This document shows, in pieces, positions 9,756 to 18,447 of a stretch of 64,000 nt of DNA. The position numbers were made by a program, and so were the translations under genes. Position 1 is the stretch's first letter, and every line of letters begins with the position of its first letter. This DNA is from Streptomyces sp. CB02056 (GTDB lineage: Bacteria > Actinomycetota > Actinomycetes > Streptomycetales > Streptomycetaceae): positions 407,147 to 471,146 of the forward strand of contig NZ_LIPD01000003.1 of the NCBI RefSeq assembly GCF_001905545.1. The letters are read 5' to 3'. A model generated the notes under the pieces. That model saw only the letters and a program-made list of their open reading frames with translations. It was not told the DNA's origin and did not search any database.

Positions 9756-9770
9756 CACCAGCGAACCCGC

Positions 9771-9814
9771 GAACGCGGAAGGGCCCGTCCGATCCGGACG
9801 GGCCCTACGCGTTC
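9771..9814. terminator. Bidirectional hairpin terminator after crp
   Basis: Perfect 12-bp arms (9780-9791 and 9795-9806, AGGGCCCGTCCG and its complement) surround a 3-base loop, and an outer pair GAACGCG/CGCGTTC lengthens the stem. It sits between the convergent crp and metallo-hydrolase genes. There is no strong T-run, as is usual in actinomycetes. Confidence 0.8.
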
Positions 9815-9838
9815 ACCGGGCCCTACGCGTCCACCGGG

Positions 9839-10672
9839 TCAGTCGGCGCCCTGGATCAGCCCGTGCTCCTCCAGGTAGTCCAGCTGGGCCCGCACCGACA
9901 GCTCGGCGGCCGGCCAGAGCGCCCGGTCCACGTCGGCGTAGACCCGGGCCACCACCTCGGAGGCGCTCCGACAGCCCGCCTCGACCGCGGTCTCCACCTG
10001 GGCGAGCCGCGACGCCCGGTGGGCCAGGTAGTAGTCGACGGCGCCGAGCGCGTCCGCGAGCACCGGGCCGTGGCCCGGCAGCACGGTCCGCACGCCGTGC
10101 TGGGAGGCCATGGTGTGCAGGTGGCGCAGCGAGTCCAGGTAGTCGCCGAGCCGGCCGTCGGGGTGCGCGACCATCGTGGTGCCGCGGCCGAGCACGGTGT
10201 CGCCGGTGAGCACCGCGCCGTCGTCCGGCAGGTGGAAGGTCAGCGAGTCCGAGGTGTGCCCGGGGGTGGCCACCACCCGCAGGTCCAGGCCGCCGACGTC
10301 CAGGCGCTGGCCGCCGACCAGGCCCTCCGAGCCCAGCCGGTGCGCCGGGTCCAGGGCCCGTACCTCGCTCCCGGTCAGCTCGGCGAAGCGGGCCGCGCCC
10401 TCGGAATGGTCGGCGTGGCCGTGGGTGAGCAGGGTCAGCGCGATCCGCTTGCCCCGTTCCTCCGCGAGGTCGACCACCCGGCGCAGGTGCCCCTCGTGCA
10501 GCGGGCCCGGGTCGATCACCACCGCGAGGTCCGAGCCCGGCTCGGAGAGCAGCCAGGTGTTGGTGCCGTCCAGCGTCATCGGCGACGGGTTCGGTGCCAG
10601 CACGCACAGCGCCCGAGGGGTGGCCTCGCCGCCGACGGCGGCGGCGGGGTCGCCCGGCAGGAGTCCGCTCAC
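9839..10672 (-). CDS. Metallo-beta-lactamase-fold hydrolase (LACTB2-like)
   Basis: This is a 277-residue hydrolase. The zinc motif THGHADHSEG (H-X-H-X-D-H) lies near residue 115, with further ligands in TPGHTSDSL and a GDTVLG motif, followed by LPGHGPV. The C-terminal segment (about 215-277) is a small winged-helix-like tail, as in LACTB2/RNase-Z-related hydrolases; the substrate is unknown. The GTG start overlaps the stop of a 57-codon ORF (GTGA). The neighbourhood (crp, NUDIX, RidA, ArsA pair, wblA) is a conserved streptomycete block. Confidence 0.9.
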   Translation of the reverse strand: MSGLLPGDPAAAVGGEATPRALCVLAPNPSPMTLDGTNTWLLSEPGSDLAVVIDPGPLHEGHLRRVVDLAEERGKRIALTLLTHGHADHSEGAARFAELTGSEVRALDPAHRLGSEGLVGGQRLDVGGLDLRVVATPGHTSDSLTFHLPDDGAVLTGDTVLGRGTTMVAHPDGRLGDYLDSLRHLHTMASQHGVRTVLPGHGPVLADALGAVDYYLAHRASRLAQVETAVEAGCRSASEVVARVYADVDRALWPAAELSVRAQLDYLEEHGLIQGAD

Positions 10673-10842
10673 CGACCGCCTCCGACGTGCCGGTGCAGGG
10701 CCCGCAACGGCAGCGCCCGGACGAGGGCGCGCTGCGCCACCTCGACGAACGGGACCTGGCTGTCGCAGGCGAGGTCACGGGGGTTCAGGCGGCGGGCGGG
10801 CAGCTCGGGTGCCGTCCGGCGAGCCACGTCGTCGTGGGTCAT
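10669..10842 (-). CDS. Small basic hypothetical protein (57 aa)
   Basis: This ORF is MTHDDVARRTAPELPARRLN followed by about 37 more residues, rich in arginine and ending HVGGGR. It shows no membrane segment or recognised domain. Its TGA overlaps the GTG of the metallo-hydrolase gene (GTGA), and an AAAGGA ribosome site lies about 9 bases upstream. This arrangement and the codon-position pattern suggest a real coupled small gene, possibly only a leader ORF that helps translate the hydrolase. No function is assigned. Confidence 0.55.
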   Translation of the reverse strand: MTHDDVARRTAPELPARRLNPRDLACDSQVPFVEVAQRALVRALPLRALHRHVGGGR

Positions 10843-10881
10843 CGGGCGTCGGTCCTTTCTCTGCGTCGGTACGGCAAGGTC

Positions 10882-10944
10882 GGGTCGTGCGGGTCGTGCG
10901 GGTCGTGCAGGTCGTGCAGGTCGTGCAGGTCGTGCGGGTCGCGC
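10882..10944. repeat. 9-bp tandem repeat, 7 units
   Basis: Seven head-to-tail copies of a 9-bp unit (GGGTCGTGC or AGGTCGTGC; the last copy is degenerate) lie in the gap between the NUDIX stop and the small ORF start. The copy count is probably variable between strains. Confidence 0.85.
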
Positions 10945-10986
10945 CGGCCGTACGGCTCGTACGACCGGTCCCCGTCGGTGGAACGC

Positions 10987-11853
10987 TCAGGACCCCTCGG
11001 GGAACTCCCCGTCGATGGTCAGTTCCTCGTAGCCGGGCCAGCGGACCGTCAGCCGGTCGCCGCGGACCTCGGCCCGGCCCAGGACCGGCGCCAGCGGGCG
11101 GTCGGCGGCCGCGGCCAGGGCCTCGGCGGCGGTCCGTACCGACGACAGCTCGCGCAGCACCGTCACGGTCGGCGGCAGCATGCCGAAGCGGCCCTCCCGG
11201 TGGCCCCGCACCGCCTCGGCCGGGGTCAGCCAGGCGACCCGGTCGGCCTCGCCGACCTCCAGGGCCGCGCGCTGGCCGGCCGGCAGCGCGGCGACGAAGA
11301 ACCAGGTGTCGTAGCGCCGTTCCTCGAACTCCGGCGTGATCCAGCGGGCCCAGCCGCCCAGCAGGTCGCTGCGCAGCACCAGCCCGTGGTCGCGGAGGAA
11401 CTCGGCGAAGGACAGCTCGTGGGCCTCCAGCGCGGCCCGCTCGGCGGACCAGTCGCGCGGCGCGGCGACGCTGTCGGCGTCCGGGCCGGCCAGCAGCACG
11501 CCGGCCTCCTCGAAGGTCTCGCGGACGGCCGCGCAGACCACCGCCCGCGCCGTCCGGGCGTCCACCCCGAGCCGCCGGGCCCACTCCTCGGGCGACGGAC
11601 CGGCCCAGCCCGGCTCGACCTCGGCGTCCCGCGGGTCCACCCCGCCGCCCGGGTAGGCGTACATCCCGGCCGCGAAGGCCATCGAGGTGCGCCTGCGCAG
11701 CAGGTAGGCCTCCGGCCCCTCGGCGGCGTCGCGCAGCAGCACGACGGTCGCGGCGGCCCTGGGCACCGGCGGGGTCACCGCGCCGGATTCGACCGCCCGG
11801 ATCCGGGCGGGCCAGCCGGGCGGCATCGGCAGCGTCGTCGCTCGATGGTCCAT
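10987..11853 (-). CDS. NUDIX hydrolase (NUDT19-like)
   Basis: This is a 288-residue NUDIX protein. The fold starts at about residue 35 (AAATVVLLRD), with YAYPGGGVD before the NUDIX helix AAVRETFEEAGVLL. A roughly 35-residue insertion between the PGG turn and the box, and the length, resemble the NUDT19/RP2p-type CoA diphosphatases of eukaryotes and actinobacteria rather than MutT. The start codon precedes a short conserved N-terminus. It is followed by a tandem repeat and the 57-aa ORF. Confidence 0.87.
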   Translation of the reverse strand: MDHRATTLPMPPGWPARIRAVESGAVTPPVPRAAATVVLLRDAAEGPEAYLLRRRTSMAFAAGMYAYPGGGVDPRDAEVEPGWAGPSPEEWARRLGVDARTARAVVCAAVRETFEEAGVLLAGPDADSVAAPRDWSAERAALEAHELSFAEFLRDHGLVLRSDLLGGWARWITPEFEERRYDTWFFVAALPAGQRAALEVGEADRVAWLTPAEAVRGHREGRFGMLPPTVTVLRELSSVRTAAEALAAAADRPLAPVLGRAEVRGDRLTVRWPGYEELTIDGEFPEGS

Positions 11854-11923
11854 GCCCGGATGCTAGGGCGTGCCCGACGATTCCCGCCAGGCTCACGAGT
11901 GGATCGGGCCCACCCGGACACCG

Positions 11924-11959
11924 CGGAGGCGGGGCCGGACGAGCCCGGCCCCGCCTCCG
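11924..11959. terminator. Hairpin terminator after the ridA homologue
   Basis: Perfect 15-bp arms at 11924-11938 and 11945-11959 with a 6-base loop lie just downstream of the RidA stop codon on the minus strand. Confidence 0.8.
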
Positions 11960-11968
11960 TGATCACGC

Positions 11969-12436
11969 TCAGGCGCTCTTGACCCGCACCAGGATCTCGA
12001 CCTCGACCGGGGAGTCCAGCGGCAGCACCGCGACGCCGACGGCGCTGCGGGCGTGCACGCCCGCCTCGCCGAGCACCGCGCCGAGCAGCTCGCTGGCGCC
12101 GTTGACGACGGCCGGGACGCCGATGAAGTCGGGGGCGGCGGCGACGAAGCCGACGACCTTGACGACCTGCTCGACCTGGTCGAGGTCGCCGATCACCGAC
12201 TTCACGGCGGCCAGGGCGTTCAGCGCGCAGATCCGCGCGAGGTCCTTGGCCTCCTCCGGGGACACCTCGGCACCGACCTTGCCGGTGCTCGGCAGCTTGC
12301 CGCCGACGACCGGGAGCTGGCCGGAGGTGAACACGAGGTCGCCGGTCCGCAGGGCCGGGACGTAGGCGGCGACCGGGGCGGCCACCTCCGGCAGGGTCAG
12401 GCCCAGCTCGGCGAGCTTCGACTCGACCTTGCTCAT
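11969..12436 (-). CDS. RidA/YjgF-family protein
   Basis: This is a 155-residue protein whose body (TSGQLPVVGGKLPSTGKVG and VVNGASELLGAVLGEAGVHARSAVGVAVLP) matches the longer RidA/YjgF/Rid family, enamine/imine deaminases that detoxify reactive 2-aminoacrylate-type intermediates. The arginine in HARSAVGV is at the family's catalytic substrate-binding position. The ATG overlaps the TGA of the upstream DUF4177 gene (ATGA), so the two are coupled. It was chosen over a much longer frame because the upstream part is not family-like. Confidence 0.9.
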   Translation of the reverse strand: MSKVESKLAELGLTLPEVAAPVAAYVPALRTGDLVFTSGQLPVVGGKLPSTGKVGAEVSPEEAKDLARICALNALAAVKSVIGDLDQVEQVVKVVGFVAAAPDFIGVPAVVNGASELLGAVLGEAGVHARSAVGVAVLPLDSPVEVEILVRVKSA

Positions 12437-12591
12437 GCGTTCTTCTCCCGCTTGAAGTAGGCCACCAGCTGCTCCGGGTTCGGGCCGGGCACGACCTGGA
12501 CGAGCTCCCAGCCGTCCTCGCCGAAGTTGTCCAGGATCTGCTTGGTCGCGTGCACCAGCAGGGGCGCCGTCATGTATTCCCACTTGGTCAT
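12433..12591 (-). CDS. Small DUF4177-type protein (52 aa)
   Basis: This ORF encodes MTKWEYMTAPLLVHATKQIL, then a segment with DGWELVQVVPG and a C-terminal KREKNA. The pattern W-E-Y then G-W-E-L-V is characteristic of DUF4177 proteins, which form a small alpha-beta fold of unknown function. Its stop overlaps the RidA start. It is commonly found between the RidA and ArsA-like genes in streptomycetes. The divergent ArsA gene begins about 210 bp away. Confidence 0.85.
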   Translation of the reverse strand: MTKWEYMTAPLLVHATKQILDNFGEDGWELVQVVPGPNPEQLVAYFKREKNA

Positions 12592-12803
12592 GGCCAGACT
12601 CTAGACGAGCCGTCGCGGCGATCCGCGCCGCCCGCCGCGAGGCGTGTGAGGTGGGGCACAAACAGGGCATGATCCGGCCTGACGGCCCAGGTGCTCCGGG
12701 CATCCGGTGCGCTCCCTGGTTACCCTCGCGGGAGGGCACCCTGGCGAGGGGCACCCTCGTCAGGAGGGGACGCCCGTAGGACGGAGACGGACGGAGACGG
12801 AGC

Positions 12804-13877
12804 GTGGCACGCACCCCCGGCCAGGCGGCCCGGCGCGACCCCGACTGGGAGGGCGTCCGGCTGCACGTGGTCAGCGGCAAGGGCGGCACCGGGAAGACCA
12901 CGCTGGCCGCGGCACTGGCCCTGGCCCTCGCCGCCGACGGCGGACGGGTGCTGCTGATCGAGGTCGAGGGCCGGCAGGGCGTCGCCGAGCTCTTCGGGAT
13001 CGCCGCGCTCCCGTACGAGGAGCGCCGGATCGCCTCGGTCTCCCGCGCCCAGCTCGGGCTGCCGGCCGCGGAGGGCGGGCCCGGCGAGGTCTTCGCGCTG
13101 GCGATCGACACCGAGCTGGCGCTGCTGGAGTACCTGGAGATGTTCTACAAGCTCGGCCGGGCCGGGAAGGCGCTCCAGAAGGTCGGCTTCGTCGACTTCG
13201 CCACCACCATCGCGCCCGGCGTACGGGACGTCCTGCTCACCGGCAAGGCCTGCGAGGCGACCAGGCGCAAGGACCCGGACGGCCGGCGGCGCTACGACGC
13301 GGTGGTGATGGACGCCCCGCCGACCGGGCGGCTGACCCGGTTCCTGAACGTCAACGCCGAGGTCGCCGGGCTGGCCCGGATCGGCCCGATACACACCCAG
13401 GCGCAGGCCGTGATGCGGGTGCTGAAGTCGCCGGAGACCGCGGTGCACCTGGTCACCCTGCTGGAGGAGATGCCGGTGCAGGAGACGGTCGACGGCATCG
13501 AGGAGCTGCGCGAGGCGCGGCTCCCGGTGGGCGGGGTGATGGTCAACATGGTCCGGCCGCCGGTGCTGGACGCGGCGGCGGTGGCCGCGGTGGACGGGGA
13601 CCACCGCGAGGAGGTCGCCCTGGCGCTCGGCGAGGCCGGACTCGGCGGCCGCACCCGCACCGGGGAGAAGGTCCGGGCGGCGGTGGAGCCGCTGCTCGAC
13701 CCGCTGCTGGAGCAGGCCAGGGAGCACGCCGAGCGGGTCGAGCTGGAGCGCGCGCAGCGCGCCGACATCCAGCAGCTGCGGCTCCCGACGTACGAACTGC
13801 CGCTGCTGGGCGAGGGCGTGGACCTCGGCGGGCTGTACCGGCTGGCGGGCGAACTGAAGCGGCAGGGGGCGGCATGA
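12804..13877 (+). CDS. ArsA-like ATPase, first of a pair
   Basis: This is a 357-residue P-loop ATPase of the ArsA/GET3 superfamily. The deviant Walker A is SGKGGTGKTTLAAA, and MDAPPTGRLTRFLN is the switch/Walker B region. The C-terminus is helical. It lacks a second ATPase half, but the next gene encodes another such ATPase overlapping by 4 bp, so the two products probably form a heterodimer that stands in for one two-domain ArsA. In Streptomyces this pair sits beside wblA; its cargo is unknown and arsenite transport is not implied. The start is GTG. Confidence 0.9.
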   Translation: MARTPGQAARRDPDWEGVRLHVVSGKGGTGKTTLAAALALALAADGGRVLLIEVEGRQGVAELFGIAALPYEERRIASVSRAQLGLPAAEGGPGEVFALAIDTELALLEYLEMFYKLGRAGKALQKVGFVDFATTIAPGVRDVLLTGKACEATRRKDPDGRRRYDAVVMDAPPTGRLTRFLNVNAEVAGLARIGPIHTQAQAVMRVLKSPETAVHLVTLLEEMPVQETVDGIEELREARLPVGGVMVNMVRPPVLDAAAVAAVDGDHREEVALALGEAGLGGRTRTGEKVRAAVEPLLDPLLEQAREHAERVELERAQRADIQQLRLPTYELPLLGEGVDLGGLYRLAGELKRQGAA

Positions 13878-15043
13878 CCTCGAACGGGGTGCGGAGCACC
13901 GGACGGCGGCTCGCGGTGGACGAGCTGATCGACGACCCGAAGACCAGGATCATCGTCTGCTGCGGCTCCGGCGGCGTCGGCAAGACCACCACCGCCGCGG
14001 CCCTCGGCCTGCGGGCGGCCGAGCGCGGCCGCAAGGTCGTGGTGCTGACCATCGACCCGGCCCGCCGGCTCGCCCAGTCGATGGGCCTGACCGAGCTCGA
14101 CAACACCCCCCGGGTGGTCAAGGGGGTGAACGGCACCGGCGAGCTCCAGGCCATGATGCTGGACATGAAGCGGACCTTCGACGAGGTCGTGCTGGCCCAC
14201 GCCGAGCCCGAACGGGCCCGGGCGATCATGGAGAACCCCTTCTACCAGTCCCTGTCGGCCGGCTTCGCCGGCACCCAGGAGTACATGGCGATGGAGAAGC
14301 TCGGGCAGCTGCGCGGCGCCGAGGAGTGGGACCTGATCGTCGTGGACACCCCGCCGTCCCGCTCGGCGCTGGACTTCCTGGACGCGCCCAACCGGCTCGG
14401 GTCCTTCCTGGACGGCCGGGTGATCCGGATCCTCACCGCCCCGGCCAAGGTCGGCGGCCGCAGCGCGATGCGCTTCCTGAACGCCGGGATGGGCCTGCTC
14501 ACCGGCACCCTGGGCAAGATCTTCGGTGCCCAGCTGCTCACCGACGTGCAGACCTTCGTCAGCGCGATGGACTCGATGTTCGGCGGCTTCCGGGAGCGCG
14601 CGGACCGCACGTACCAGCTGCTCAAGGCGCCGGGCACGGCGTTCCTGGTGGTGGCGGCGCCGGAGCGGGACGCGCTGCGCGAGGCGGCGTACTTCGTGGA
14701 CCGGCTGGCCGCGGACCGGATGCCGCTGGCCGGGCTGGTGCTCAACCGGGTGCACGGCACGGGCGCACCGCAGCTCACCGCGGAACGGGCGCTGGCGGCC
14801 GCCGAGGCCCTGGAGGAGAACGGCTCGGAGCACGCCTCGCCCGAGGCCGAGCTGCTCGCGGCCGGGCTGCTGCGGCTGCACGCCGAGCGGATGCAGATCA
14901 TGGGGCGCGAACGCCGTACCCGCGACCGCTTCGTCTCGGTGTACCCGGACGTGCCGATCGTGGAGGTGCCGGCGCTGCCGGGCGACGTGCACGACCTGGA
15001 CGGGCTGCGGGCCATCGGGGACCGGCTCAACGGCGCGGTCTAG
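13874..15043 (+). CDS. ArsA-like ATPase, second of a pair
   Basis: This is a 389-residue ArsA/GET3-family ATPase. The Walker A is CGSGGVGKTTTAAALGL, the switch I region IDPARRLAQSMGL, and the Walker B VVDTPPSRSALDFLDA. Its ATG overlaps the TGA of the preceding ATPase (ATGA), showing translational coupling and probable partnership. It is closer to canonical GET3/ArsA than the first copy. A hairpin that may end both this operon and wblA lies after it. Confidence 0.92.
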   Translation: MTSNGVRSTGRRLAVDELIDDPKTRIIVCCGSGGVGKTTTAAALGLRAAERGRKVVVLTIDPARRLAQSMGLTELDNTPRVVKGVNGTGELQAMMLDMKRTFDEVVLAHAEPERARAIMENPFYQSLSAGFAGTQEYMAMEKLGQLRGAEEWDLIVVDTPPSRSALDFLDAPNRLGSFLDGRVIRILTAPAKVGGRSAMRFLNAGMGLLTGTLGKIFGAQLLTDVQTFVSAMDSMFGGFRERADRTYQLLKAPGTAFLVVAAPERDALREAAYFVDRLAADRMPLAGLVLNRVHGTGAPQLTAERALAAAEALEENGSEHASPEAELLAAGLLRLHAERMQIMGRERRTRDRFVSVYPDVPIVEVPALPGDVHDLDGLRAIGDRLNGAV

Positions 15044-15144
15044 CCCGCGCGGTACCACCCGGTGCGGTCACCGACCCCGCGCGGTACAACCCGGCGCGGT
15101 CACCGGCCCTGCGCGGCACGGCCCCCCGTCCGCGGGGCCGACCG

Positions 15145-15170
15145 GCCCGGGCCGCGTGGTGCGGCCGGGC
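15145..15170. terminator. Hairpin between the ArsA pair and wblA
   Basis: GC-rich inverted repeat (about 10-bp arms with one bulge, loop GTGGT) directly abuts the wblA stop codon in a convergent gene gap. A bidirectional terminator is likely. Confidence 0.6.
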
Positions 15171-15494
15171 TCAGCCCGCCTGGGCGTAGTCCGTCAGTAT
15201 CACCCCGGTCGCGAGGGACTCCTCGTACTCGGTGCGCGCCGTCTCCAGCAGCCTCCGCCACGAGATGACGGTCGGGCGGCGGCGCAGCAGCGCCCGGCGC
15301 TCGCGCTCCGTCATCCCGCCCCACACCCCGAACTCCACCCGGTTGTCCAGGGCGTCCGCGAGGCACTCGGTCCGGACGGGGCAGCCGCTGCACACCGCCT
15401 TCGCGCGGTTCTGTGCCGCCCCCTGGACGAACAGTTCGTCCGGATCACTCGTGCGGCAGGCGGCCTGCGCACTCCAGTCGTCAACCCAGCCCAT
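15171..15494 (-). CDS. wblA: WhiB-like regulator WblA
   Basis: This is a 107-residue iron-sulfur protein. Four cysteines lie in AACRTSDPDELF and AVCSGCPVRTEC (C-X2-C-X5-C), followed by the GVWGGMTERERRALLRRRP turn and basic tail. The text closely matches recalled Streptomyces WblA, a pleiotropic developmental switch that represses antibiotic production and promotes sporulation. The start MGWVDDWSAQAACR was chosen from recalled WblA and a GGGAGAGGA site; an in-frame ATG at 15551 exists but has no ribosome site. Gene order with the ArsA pair and PBP supports the call. Confidence 0.93.
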   Translation of the reverse strand: MGWVDDWSAQAACRTSDPDELFVQGAAQNRAKAVCSGCPVRTECLADALDNRVEFGVWGGMTERERRALLRRRPTVISWRRLLETARTEYEESLATGVILTDYAQAG

Positions 15495-15917
15495 GCCGGC
15501 GCCGTCCTCTCCCGTATCGAGGCTCCCCCACGGCGGCAACGGCATATTCACCGTTGCCAGTTGAGGACGTTACGGAAGAACGACAGCTTGCAACAGCCCC
15601 TTCGGGCTCAATCTCGAATGACCCAATTGGACTATGGGTGGCGATCAGCTCACTCGTTGGAGTGATCGCAGGTCGCACACCTTGCCAAGAGCGGAACCCC
15701 CACTCTCGCCACAGGAGTCGTCACTGAGTGCGACCGACCACACCGGCACAGCAGGCCACAGCTGCCTCAAAACCCGGACATCGGCGGGTAATTCGGGCAA
15801 GTCTTCTCGCCCACAAGAGTGAACGATGTTGACACACCGAAGCTGTCGCAAGCTTGTGACAAGCCTAGGCGAACACCTGCCCCGGTGTGCGGGAATCCGC
15901 GACGTAGGGTTCTCCCC
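15495..15917. promoter_or_regulatory. wblA/PBP divergent intergenic region
   Basis: This 423-bp gap contains the promoters of two divergent developmental and cell-wall genes. A perfect 8-bp inverted repeat (GGCAACGG/CCGTTGCC, 15535-15542 and 15551-15558) lies in the wblA leader or promoter. An 18-bp near-perfect palindrome TGTCGCAAGCTTGTGACA lies at 15844-15861, upstream of the PBP gene. GC content falls in the middle. No small ORF is convincing. Confidence 0.55.
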
Positions 15918-18287
15918 ATGGCACCGAAGCGCCCCCAGGCATCCCAGCCCCCAGGCAACACCGGAGCTCCGCGCGGCCGGACCGGCGGATCCCCGATGGA
16001 GCACGCCGGCAACGGCGTGAAGTTCCTGGGCGTCAGCGTGCTCTCCGGAGTCCTGCTGGCAGGCCTCGCCCTGCCCGCCGTCGGCGCCATCGGGCTGACC
16101 GCCAAGGACACGGCGGAGAGCTTCGCCAACATCCCCGACGACTTCAAGACCCCGCCGCTCACCCAGGCGACGCAGATCTTCGACGCCAAGGGCGGCCTGA
16201 TCGCCAAGGTCTACGAGCGCGACCGCACCGTCATCACCGCGGACCAGATGTCGCCGTTCATGCGGCACGCCCAGGTCGACATCGAGGACGCCCGCTTCTA
16301 CGAGCACGGCGCCGTCGACCTCAAGGGCGTCCTCCGGGCGATCAGCAAGAACGCGGAGAGCGGCACCGCCTCCCAGGGCGCCTCCACGCTGACCCAGCAG
16401 TACGTGAAGAACGTCAACGTGGAGAAGGCCGGCGACGACCAGGCGGCCGTCCTGGAGGCCCAGCGCAAGACCCTGGGCCGCAAGATCCAGGAGCTCAAGG
16501 TCGCCATCAAGCTGGAGGAGGACCTGAGCAAGGATCAGATCCTCACCAACTACCTCAACATCACCTTCTACGGCCACCAGGCCTACGGGGTCGAGGCCGC
16601 CTCCCAGCGCTACTTCAGCAAGAGCAACAAGGACCTCACCGTCGCCGAGGCCGCCACCCTGGCCGGCGTGGTCCAGAACCCGTCGCAGTACGACCCGGTG
16701 CGCTACCCCGAGAACACGCTCAAGCGCCGCAACGTCGTGATCGACAAGATGCTGGAGAACAAGCACATCACCGCCGACCAGGCGAAGGAGGCGAAGGCCG
16801 CCCCGCTGGGTCTGAAGTACAAGGACCCGCAGAACGGCTGCATCACCGCCCAGGCCGGCATGGGCTTCTTCTGCGACTACGTGCGCCACGTGGTCAAGCA
16901 GGACCCGGCCTTCGGCAAGAGCGCCGACGAGCGCAAGAAGCTGTGGAACACCGGCGGCCTGAACATCTACACCACGCTGGACCCGGACAAGCAGGCCGCC
17001 GCCCAGAACGCCGTCACCAAGAAGGTCAACGTGACCGACCCGGTGTCGGCCGCCGCGACCATGATGGAGCCGGGCAGCGGCAAGATCCTGGCGATGGCCC
17101 AGACCCGCCCGTACGGCCTGGACCCGAACAAGAACCAGACCGTCGTCAACCTCAACGTGGACGCGGCCATGGGCGGCGGCAACGGCTTCCAGACCGGCTC
17201 GACCTTCAAGCCGATCCTGGCCGCGGCGGCGCTGGAGTCGGGCATGTCGAACACCCAGGCGTTCCCGTCCGAGAACAAGATCGAGTACCCCCAGATGTCC
17301 ACCTGCTCGGGCACCTGGAAGAACACCGTCAAGCCCAAGGAGACGGTGAAGAACGAGCAGGACAGCGAGGTCGGGCCGTACCAGCTGAAGGAGGCGATGG
17401 CCCGCTCGGTCAACACCTACTTCGTGCAGATGGAGCAGCAGGTCGGCCTCTGCGCGATGAAGCAGATGGCGAACAAGCTGGGCATCACCCAGTCCGCCAA
17501 GGGCGACGCCTTCCAGGAGGTGCCCTCGATGGTCCTCGGCACCCTGGAGCTCTCCCCGCTGACCATGGCGAACGTCTACGCGACCTTCGCCGCCCGCGGC
17601 AAGTACTGCACCCCGATCGCGATCAACAAGATCACCACGGTCGACGGCAAGGACGTCCCCGTCCCGCAGTCCCAGTGCAGCCAGGCCTTCTCCGAGCAGA
17701 CCGCCGACTCGCTCAACGCCGTCCTGCTCAACGTCACCGAGAAGGGCACCGCGGCCTCCCTCGGCCTCGACGACGGCCGCAAGATCGCGGGCAAGACCGG
17801 TACCACCGACGAGAAGAAGGCCGCCTGGTTCAGCGGCTACACCCCGTCGCTGGCCACCTCGGTCTGGCTCGGCGGCCCGGCCGGCGGCGTCAAGATGAAG
17901 AACATCACCATCGGCGGCAAGTACTTCCCCGAGGTCTTCGGCGCCGACGGCCCCGGCCCGATCTGGCAGCTGGCGATGAACCAGGCGCTCAAGGGCACGC
18001 CCGTGGAGCCGATCCAGACCGCCAACATCCCGGACCCGCAGCCGGCCACTCCCCCGCCGGGCACCACCCCGCCGGCCACCGACCCGAACGCCCAGCAGCC
18101 GCCGGCCGGCAACCCCCCGCCGCCGCAGCAGGGCGGCAACCCGGGCCAGCCCGGCGGGCTGCCCGGCAACCAGGCCGGCGGTCTGCCCGGCGGGCTGCCC
18201 GGCGGCTTCCCCGGCGGCTTCACCTTCCCGCCCGGCCCCGGGAACGGGAACGGCGGCCGCCACGGCGGCGGCAACGGGAACGGCTGA
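15918..18287 (+). CDS. Bifunctional class A penicillin-binding protein
   Basis: This is a 789-residue peptidoglycan synthase. One membrane anchor lies at about residues 35-60. The GT51 transglycosylase domain has the catalytic glutamate in IEDARFYEHG and the substrate motif GASTLTQQYVKN. The transpeptidase domain has GSTFKP (S-X-X-K, near 426), SVN (near 497) and KTGTT (near 625). The tail (705-789) is low-complexity Pro/Gly-rich, ending in GNGNGG repeats. An ATG at 15996 is an alternative start. It is divergent from wblA, as in other streptomycetes. Confidence 0.94.
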   Translation: MAPKRPQASQPPGNTGAPRGRTGGSPMEHAGNGVKFLGVSVLSGVLLAGLALPAVGAIGLTAKDTAESFANIPDDFKTPPLTQATQIFDAKGGLIAKVYERDRTVITADQMSPFMRHAQVDIEDARFYEHGAVDLKGVLRAISKNAESGTASQGASTLTQQYVKNVNVEKAGDDQAAVLEAQRKTLGRKIQELKVAIKLEEDLSKDQILTNYLNITFYGHQAYGVEAASQRYFSKSNKDLTVAEAATLAGVVQNPSQYDPVRYPENTLKRRNVVIDKMLENKHITADQAKEAKAAPLGLKYKDPQNGCITAQAGMGFFCDYVRHVVKQDPAFGKSADERKKLWNTGGLNIYTTLDPDKQAAAQNAVTKKVNVTDPVSAAATMMEPGSGKILAMAQTRPYGLDPNKNQTVVNLNVDAAMGGGNGFQTGSTFKPILAAAALESGMSNTQAFPSENKIEYPQMSTCSGTWKNTVKPKETVKNEQDSEVGPYQLKEAMARSVNTYFVQMEQQVGLCAMKQMANKLGITQSAKGDAFQEVPSMVLGTLELSPLTMANVYATFAARGKYCTPIAINKITTVDGKDVPVPQSQCSQAFSEQTADSLNAVLLNVTEKGTAASLGLDDGRKIAGKTGTTDEKKAAWFSGYTPSLATSVWLGGPAGGVKMKNITIGGKYFPEVFGADGPGPIWQLAMNQALKGTPVEPIQTANIPDPQPATPPPGTTPPATDPNAQQPPAGNPPPPQQGGNPGQPGGLPGNQAGGLPGGLPGGFPGGFTFPPGPGNGNGGRHGGGNGNG

Positions 18288-18328
18288 CCCGCCCTCCCGG
18301 CGGGGTGACCCGCGCCGCGGAACATGAC

Positions 18329-18363
18329 GAAGGGGCGCCCTCCAGTGCGGAGGGCGCCCCTTC
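18329..18363. terminator. Hairpin terminator after the PBP gene
   Basis: Perfect 15-bp arms (18329-18343 and 18349-18363) with a 5-base loop lie 42 bp after the PBP stop. A second palindrome at 18448-18477 serves the opposite strand. Confidence 0.88.
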
Positions 18364-18447
18364 GGCGTGCTGCCGGGGCACCAGGGGGCGGGGCCGGGGC
18401 CGCCCGGGGTTCGACCCTGGACGGGCCCTGGGCGGGCCCTGGGCGGG

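Noticed and set aside
12804..15043. The two ArsA-like genes as an arsenic-resistance operon
   Set aside because: No arsB, arsR or arsC nearby; the pair beside wblA is a common streptomycete arrangement with unknown cargo.
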